Shown here piece after piece: positions 59,461 through 64,000 of a stretch of 64,000 nucleotides of DNA. This stretch comes from Haliotis asinina (lineage: Eukaryota > Mollusca > Gastropoda > Lepetellida > Haliotidae), in assembly GCF_037392515.1 (NCBI RefSeq), contig NC_090283.1, positions 25,374,249 through 25,438,248 on the forward strand, read 5' to 3'. The translations under genes and the position numbers were made by a program. Numbering within the stretch: the stretch's first letter is position 1; each line of letters starts with the position of its first letter. The notes beneath the pieces were generated by a model. That model saw only the letters and a program-made list of their open reading frames with translations. It made no database searches and was not told where the DNA came from.

Positions 59461-59520
59461 GTCTTTGAAAAATAAGATTTTATGCTACAAAAGTGGCAGC
59501 ATTAGGCTTTCGTAATTGAC

Positions 59521-60355
59521 CTTGTGAGCTGTGACCAAGTGTGTTGACGTGCGGAGCCGCAAATCAACCGAATAAATCAGCCAAGCCTATGATGTCAGTG
59601 AGGAAAACCGCTAACCAAATGGATTACTGTTGTGCGTGGTGCCTCTGTGGGCGGTGTTAATGTTCGTTGTGATAATTGTTTCGCTATTCTGGAATGGATG
59701 ATGTTTGTCTAGAAACTGGTGCAGTTTGATTCTGATTCTATTCCTTTTTGGGATGCTCAGATCGTTTGTGGGGGTGAATAGGATGTATCGAGGATGTCTA
59801 TAGTCTATAGTTGTGCTATGCTGCTGTTGTCCGGAGTAGGTTTCATTCTGGCGTGGTAGTCTCCTTAATTGGCAAAAGATCAAAATCTACCTTAGTGACA
59901 CATGCGCTGCAATGGAATCTTTAATAATGGTATATAAAAAATTCTGCACATATACTAAAAGTAAACATCCAGCCACCTACGTCTATAAGACAGTAATTAT
60001 TATCATTAAAATACACATAATATTAATAAAGTGAAACAGGGTGACCCGTGGAGGCAAGATAACGTGACTATGGCTTAATATTCTGTGAAAGTTGACCGGC
60101 CCCTGTCGTTCCATTCCAGTTGAGTAAGCCATCCTTGATGATCCAGCATTAATAAACAAAATTTTGCTGTTTAAAATTCGGATTGGAAAATAGTTGAAAT
60201 GCTTCAGACTGGAAGTTTCCATGCAGAAATTAACTTAAGAACTTTGTTATTCCATGAACTTCTAAATACATGCATAAAAGAACACTTGGAGTTAAATGGA
60301 TATGACTATATTCGTCATCTAAATGTGGCTCAGACCAAAGTCTTAGGATTACAAA
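59521..60355. other. Unassigned spacer
   Basis: No recognised gene. A reverse frame at 59611-59883 (90 codons, rich in His, Thr and Arg) lacks motifs. A plus frame from 60199 (ending NVAQTKVLGLQ at the LINE scrap) could be a small exon but has no clear splice sites. Confidence 0.45.
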
Positions 60356-60483
60356 GCACCCGTGGCGAGCCACCTCCTCGTGGTGGGTGCTAGGTAATGA
60401 TGAGAGTTCGCCAACAACCCCGTTGTAGACCTGTGGGCATATTTGGTCCACCAACCCGTTTGCCGTGGTTTGCGGCCCTGTGT
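60356..60483 (+). mobile_element. LINE 5'-end scrap 2
   Basis: The first 128 bases of the LINE 5' UTR (GCACCCGTGGCGAGCCACCT through AACCCGTTTGCCGTGGTTTG and GGCCCTGTGT), then an abrupt change to transposase relic. Like 37603-37658 it begins at the true 5' end and lacks everything downstream. Confidence 0.87.
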
Positions 60484-61079
60484 GGGTCCATCAGGAACAG
60501 CCAGCCCAAACCATGACACTACCTCCTCCTGGATGTTTCCCTGGTGATATGCTGCTCCTCTTCATCTCCAGACTCGCGCACGACCGTCTGTAACGTGTAG
60601 GAAGAACCGGCTTCCGTCGGGCCAATGAATGCGCCGCCATGATCTAATGTTCCGCCATGATCTAATGTTCCACCCCTGCCTTGCTGTGCACCAATTTAGA
60701 CGATCCAGTTTGTGCCTGAGGGTCAGTAGTGGTCTTCTGATAAGACATCTTGCTCTCAGACCTGCAGCATGAAGATATCTGTGGATAGTCTTTGGAAAGA
60801 GCGCCATAGGTTCAGTAGCTGCACACTGTTGAGGAATGGATTACGCCTAGCCATTCGAACCTATGCTCTGTCCTCCCTGGCATCTGTTTTCCGTAGCCTC
60901 GGTGTCCTGGATCGGTCCTTAACCTCTCCTGTGGCAACATGTTTGGCAATTAACCTGCTATTCGTCGTGTGGCTTAGATTCAATTCTCGGCCAATAGCAA
61001 GGCATGACACCATACATGACACCATACAATGCATACCAATGATCTGCCATCTTTGTCCTATGGACAGCTTGGGTGCCAT
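60484..61079 (-). pseudogene. Tc1/mariner-like transposase relic
   Basis: Read from 61079: MAPKLSIGQRWQIIGMH, then AIGRELNLSHTTNSRLIAKH and VKDRSRTPRLRKTDAREDRA, the paired-type HTH region of Tc1 transposases. After stops, from about 60807: IHRYLHAAGLRARCLIRRPL, LTLRHKLDRLNW, a W..I.WPDGSRFFLH stretch (the DESRF position, here DGSRF) and TDGRARVWR, followed by GGGSVMVWAG near 60520. Two small tandem duplications (RNIRSW; MVSC) and several shifts kill it. It stops at the LINE 5' scrap, so the last catalytic acid is missing. Inverted repeats were not found. Confidence 0.8.
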
Positions 61080-61307
61080 TTTAACCGAAAAGTCTCTCGG
61101 AAAACGCACTAATTTATCTGAGGGTAAACAAGCATGTTCATGTTGAGATGGTGGCCTGTTACCCGTGCGTTTCACGTACACGTGAATTTCCCCAAGGTGC
61201 ATGCTTTAGGCAGAAAGTATGCACAGAACAATGCTTTTTTCATAGAGACCTATCGTAAAGATCATCACTGGAAAAATTGTTAAATTAGGGTAAGTTTTGA
61301 TGAGGTG

Positions 61308-61504
61308 TATAGTTTAAATAAATTCAAAATTTTACATGCTAAAGCCCGGCGTACTTATAAACAGAATAAACGTCAATCTTGGAAAAATTATGTGTCAAAA
61401 TAAATTCCAAGGTATGTCCTTAATTATGTCCAAGGTATGGAGTATGGTCCAAAAAAAATAAATGGTAAAGGTACTAAATCTGGCATCCATCGTCTCAAAC
61501 ATGG
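61308..61504 (+). mobile_element. LINE ORF2 linker scrap
   Basis: Encodes, with stops and shifts, LNKFKILHAKARRTYKQNKR, QSWKNYVSK and MSKVWSMVQ, the basic linker of ORF2. It is cut at 61504 by the tail of LINE L. A 12-15-bp repeat (CCAAGGTATG) disturbs the frame. Confidence 0.85.
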
Positions 61505-64000
61505 AGTGAGTGAGTGAGTGAGTTAATATTTAACGTCACATCGGCAATATCTCAGCCATATCGTGACGAGAACATTTAATACAAAAATGAAATATATATC
61601 TATTATAAAATCTGTCAGCGAAGGACAGTAAAACAACTAGGATATCACAGATTAGAATATAAAACTAGTAACTATACCTAAAACAATTTATCTATACAGG
61701 ACAATACAATGTAAAAATGGGCTATATATTGCTAACAGCTGAAGGTAGATCACCATACTAGGGACCATGGGGACTTACAGTACTTTTGCTACCTGCATGG
61801 ACCCTAGCTGGATTTACATCATTCCCTCAGCCATCAGCAATTTGTGAAATCTAGCCATAAAATAAAAATACATTTATTCTACGATTAAAAACCTGGAAAT
61901 TTAGAATTTACTTTCACTGTTTGTGGACTTACGTACCCTCTCAGGAGGACAATAATTTTACAATACTTCAACCCCCTTTGAGGGTACAGCCACTAACAAT
62001 TCTAATTACAAATCTAAACAACCAATAATTAAAATACATCTTTTTACAGAACATGTTATTCAAAATTCAACCAAAAGGTCAAGTTCTTTTAAAAAACCTA
62101 TAATTAAATGAGAATTAATGTTTGTAAAAAGATCCTTCATTGTTTTTACTGTAAAATACTTATCCCTTGTGATGGAGAATTCAACACAGTCAAGCAGAAT
62201 ATGTTTGACCGTGACTCTCTCATCACAAGGGATACAAAATGGAGGATCCTCACCTTTTAAAAGGTATGCATGAGTGTATCGTGTATGGCCAATACGACAT
62301 CGTCGCAAAATGACTTCCTCAAATCTGGACTGACAACCCAAGTATGTATAACCAATGTAGGGTTTTACTTCATGTAGTTTATTTATACCTACTTCAGTGT
62401 CCCACTTCTTCTGCATCAGATTACGAGTGTAAGCTCTAATGCTAGCTTTGTAGTCAGAAAAAGGAATAAGAAGTGGTGTCACAGATTTGTTGAGTGCTGC
62501 CTTAGCAGCAAGATCGGCCATTGCGTTACCGGAAATGCCTACGTGGCTGGGTAACCAACAGAAGACGATGTCGTACTGGCCAGTAGCAAGATCATTATAT
62601 AATTCAATAACTTCAATTAAAAGTGGATGTTTACAAGAAAGATTTTTAATCGCCTGAAGGCAAGAAAGAGAGTCGGAATAGATAATATATTGTTTATGTT
62701 TATGGCGTCTTTGAATATATTTAAGAGCTGTTAATATGGCGTTAGCTTCTGCTGTAAAAATAGAACTGTTATCTGGTAATCTAGAAGATATTGTTCTGGA
62801 TCCAATGACAGTGGCACAAGCTACTGCACCACCGTCCTTGGACCCATCTGTAAATAAGGATTTATAACTGCTATATTTATGCTTCAATTCATTATATTCT
62901 TGTTTATACTGTAATTCATTAGTTTCTGATTTTTTAAATGTGGTCAGTGTTAGGTCCACTTGGGGCCTAACCAACTGCCAAAGAGGAGAAGAAAGAAGAC
63001 GGGAAGGAGCTATATTTTCCAGCTCAATGCCCGCAGCAGCAAGGAATGGTTTAATTCTTAAACCAAGAGGCGGTACAAGTGAAGATTTTTTATTGTATAA
63101 ATCCTCACACAGAGGACTGAAAACACAGTTATATGCAGGGTTTGACTCACTGGAATATAATTTTGTTACATACTGTAAAGCTAATTTGATACGTCGCTGC
63201 TCAAGAGATGGCTCGTCGGCCTCAACGTACAGGCTGTCAACAGGTGAAGTTCGATAGGAGCCAAGACAAAGTCTTAGACCTTGATGGTGAACAGAATCTA
63301 AAAGTTTCAGGTTGCTTTTACAGGCTCCACCATAGACAATGGAGCCATAATCAAGTTTTGACCGGATCAGTGATCGGTAAAGTTGCAGGAGGGTAGCTTG
63401 GTCCCCTCCCCATTTAGAATTTGAAACGACTTTCAACAAGTCAAGTGCCTTCAGGCATTTAGTTTTGAGGGATTTGATATGTGGTAGAAAGGTTAAATGT
63501 GAGTCAAAAATTACTCCCAGGAACTTGGCCTCCTTCACAACTTTAATAGGGGTGCCATCTAGAGACAGTTCAGGGTCTTCATGTGGTTTATATTTACGAC
63601 AAAAATGTATGCAGTTAGTTTTTGATTTAGAAAATTTGAAGCCGTTTTCAAGACACCATTTATTTATTTTGTTTAAACACAACTGCAGTTGCCGTTCAAT
63701 AGTATGCATATTTTTACCTTGGCAAGAAATATTAAAATCATCCACGAAAAGCGATCCATCTATTGAATCGTTTAAAACTTTTGATAAACTATTTATCTTT
63801 ATGCTAAAAAGTGTGACTGACAAAATACTGCCTTGTGGAACACCCTGATCCTGATTGGAATGATCAGACAGGGTAGAACCCACTCGAACTTGAAACTGTC
63901 TGTCATTTAAAAAGTTGGCTATAAATTGAGGTAAACGACCTCGCAAGCCGAAGTCATGTAAGTCTCTTAAAATGCCATATTTCCAAGTTGTGTCATATGC
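61505..64000 (-). mobile_element. LINE L, best-preserved copy, runs off edge
   Basis: The tail (ACTC)n is at 61505-61522, 3' UTR to 62059, and ORF2 continues past the window end. It inserted in the linker scrap at 61504. All 3' UTR blocks are present once each (GGTACGTAAGTCC, GGACCATGGGGACTT inverse, GTCACGATATGGCTGAGATA). Confidence 0.92.
62060..64000 (-). CDS. LINE L ORF2 (RT-RNase H), open, partial
   Basis: Uninterrupted for 646 codons from the window edge to TAA/TGA-type termination at 62060. From the edge: AYDTTW (end of RT motif A), RQFQVRVGSTLSDH, QGVPQGSILSVTLF (motif B), GSLFVDDFNISC (motif C), KFSKSKTNCIHF, KEAKFLGVIFDSHLTF, tether LVPPLGLRIKPFLAAAGIEL, RNase H (FTDGSKDGGAVAC, FTAEANAILTAL, IIYSDSLSCLQAI, WLPSHVGISGNAMADLAAKA) and finger CIPCDERVTVKHILLDC, ending in LKELDLLVEF. 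All catalytic acids of RNase H and both Asp of FVDD are present. It is the only copy here that could still be functional in this part. Confidence 0.93.
   Translation of the reverse strand, partial: AYDTTWKYGILRDLHDFGLRGRLPQFIANFLNDRQFQVRVGSTLSDHSNQDQGVPQGSILSVTLFSIKINSLSKVLNDSIDGSLFVDDFNISCQGKNMHTIERQLQLCLNKINKWCLENGFKFSKSKTNCIHFCRKYKPHEDPELSLDGTPIKVVKEAKFLGVIFDSHLTFLPHIKSLKTKCLKALDLLKVVSNSKWGGDQATLLQLYRSLIRSKLDYGSIVYGGACKSNLKLLDSVHHQGLRLCLGSYRTSPVDSLYVEADEPSLEQRRIKLALQYVTKLYSSESNPAYNCVFSPLCEDLYNKKSSLVPPLGLRIKPFLAAAGIELENIAPSRLLSSPLWQLVRPQVDLTLTTFKKSETNELQYKQEYNELKHKYSSYKSLFTDGSKDGGAVACATVIGSRTISSRLPDNSSIFTAEANAILTALKYIQRRHKHKQYIIYSDSLSCLQAIKNLSCKHPLLIEVIELYNDLATGQYDIVFCWLPSHVGISGNAMADLAAKAALNKSVTPLLIPFSDYKASIRAYTRNLMQKKWDTEVGINKLHEVKPYIGYTYLGCQSRFEEVILRRCRIGHTRYTHAYLLKGEDPPFCIPCDERVTVKHILLDCVEFSITRDKYFTVKTMKDLFTNINSHLIIGFLKELDLLVEF

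Larger units (their letters stand above)
56976..59520. mobile_element. Foldback element with long inverted arms
   Basis: The left arm (from about 56976: GAAAGTCTAATGCTGTCACT TTTGTAGCATAAAAT) is the inverse of the right arm ending about 59520 (AAGTGGCAGCATTAGGCTTTC). Homology continues through the TCTCGTTACTTC arrays, through GATGAAGCTAGCATGTA and AGATCTGCTCCGAGCAAGAT to about 57415 and 59026, and more weakly inward (AAAAGACAGACCACTTAAAA at about 57672 versus its inverse near 58900). The loop holds an RT relic (58204-58605). No transposase and no certain TSD. It resembles Foldback-type elements. Confidence 0.75.

Noticed and set aside
59611..59883. 90-codon reverse frame rich in His, Thr and Arg
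   Set aside because: No recognisable domain, start context or neighbour; kept only as a note in the spacer.
1..64000. tRNA or rRNA genes
   Set aside because: I looked for cloverleaf-type A/B boxes and conserved rRNA blocks and found none convincing; the SINE heads do not give a clear tRNA parent.

Overview
This is a eukaryotic window, most likely from a vetigastropod mollusc (abalone-like). It has spliced host exons with GT/AG borders, no prokaryotic operons, and several copies of a short repeat built on AGCAATATTCCAGCTATATGG with a (CTCA)n tail. I recall that repeat as very common in Haliotis sequence; this is memory, not a search. About three quarters of the window is transposable-element DNA.

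The dominant family is one non-LTR retrotransposon (LINE), about 5.9-6.2 kb when complete. It has a GC-rich hairpin-prone 5' UTR starting GGCACCCGTGGCGAGCC, an ORF1 with an RNA-binding-like N-terminal domain and CCHC zinc knuckles, an ORF2 with EEP endonuclease, RT (motif C is FVDD), RNase H and a C-terminal C-x2-C-x7-H-x4-C finger, and a 3' UTR ending in (ACTC)n. The architecture fits the I group of LINEs (I/Nimb-like). I label the copies A to L. Most insertions have 11-14 bp target-site duplications (TSDs), as expected for target-primed reverse transcription. Nearly all are broken by stops, frameshifts or deletions; L, cut by the right window edge, has the longest undamaged ORF2.

Layout. 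1-4470: LINE pieces A and B (+) with two nested 5'-truncated LINE ends. 4692-5325: last two exons of a short-chain dehydrogenase (SDR) gene. 5493-17870: a near-perfect 6,221-bp tandem duplication carrying the 5' part of LINE C. 16744-21210: a 4.47-kb terminal-inverted-repeat (TIR) element with CAC...GTG ends and a small spliced gene-like unit. 21211-27097: LINE D (-), inserted in C. 27098-28959: the rest of C. 29456-35383: LINE F (-). 35.5-37.5 kb: LINE end, three SINEs and an RT relic. 37603-51396: a nest in which SINE lies in LINE I, I in LINE H, and H in LINE J. 52173-53029: two more SDR exons. 54.06-56.26 kb: a broken BIR-domain (IAP-like) gene behind a TATA box, followed by a compact run of unrecognised short ORFs, possibly of viral origin. 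56976-59520: a foldback element with inverted arms of several hundred bp. 60356-61504: a Tc1-like transposase relic and LINE scraps. 61505-64000: LINE L (-).

The autonomous LINE supplies the machinery. The SINEs share its 3' end and are probably mobilised by it. Host genes survive as exons separated by tens of kilobases of nested elements.
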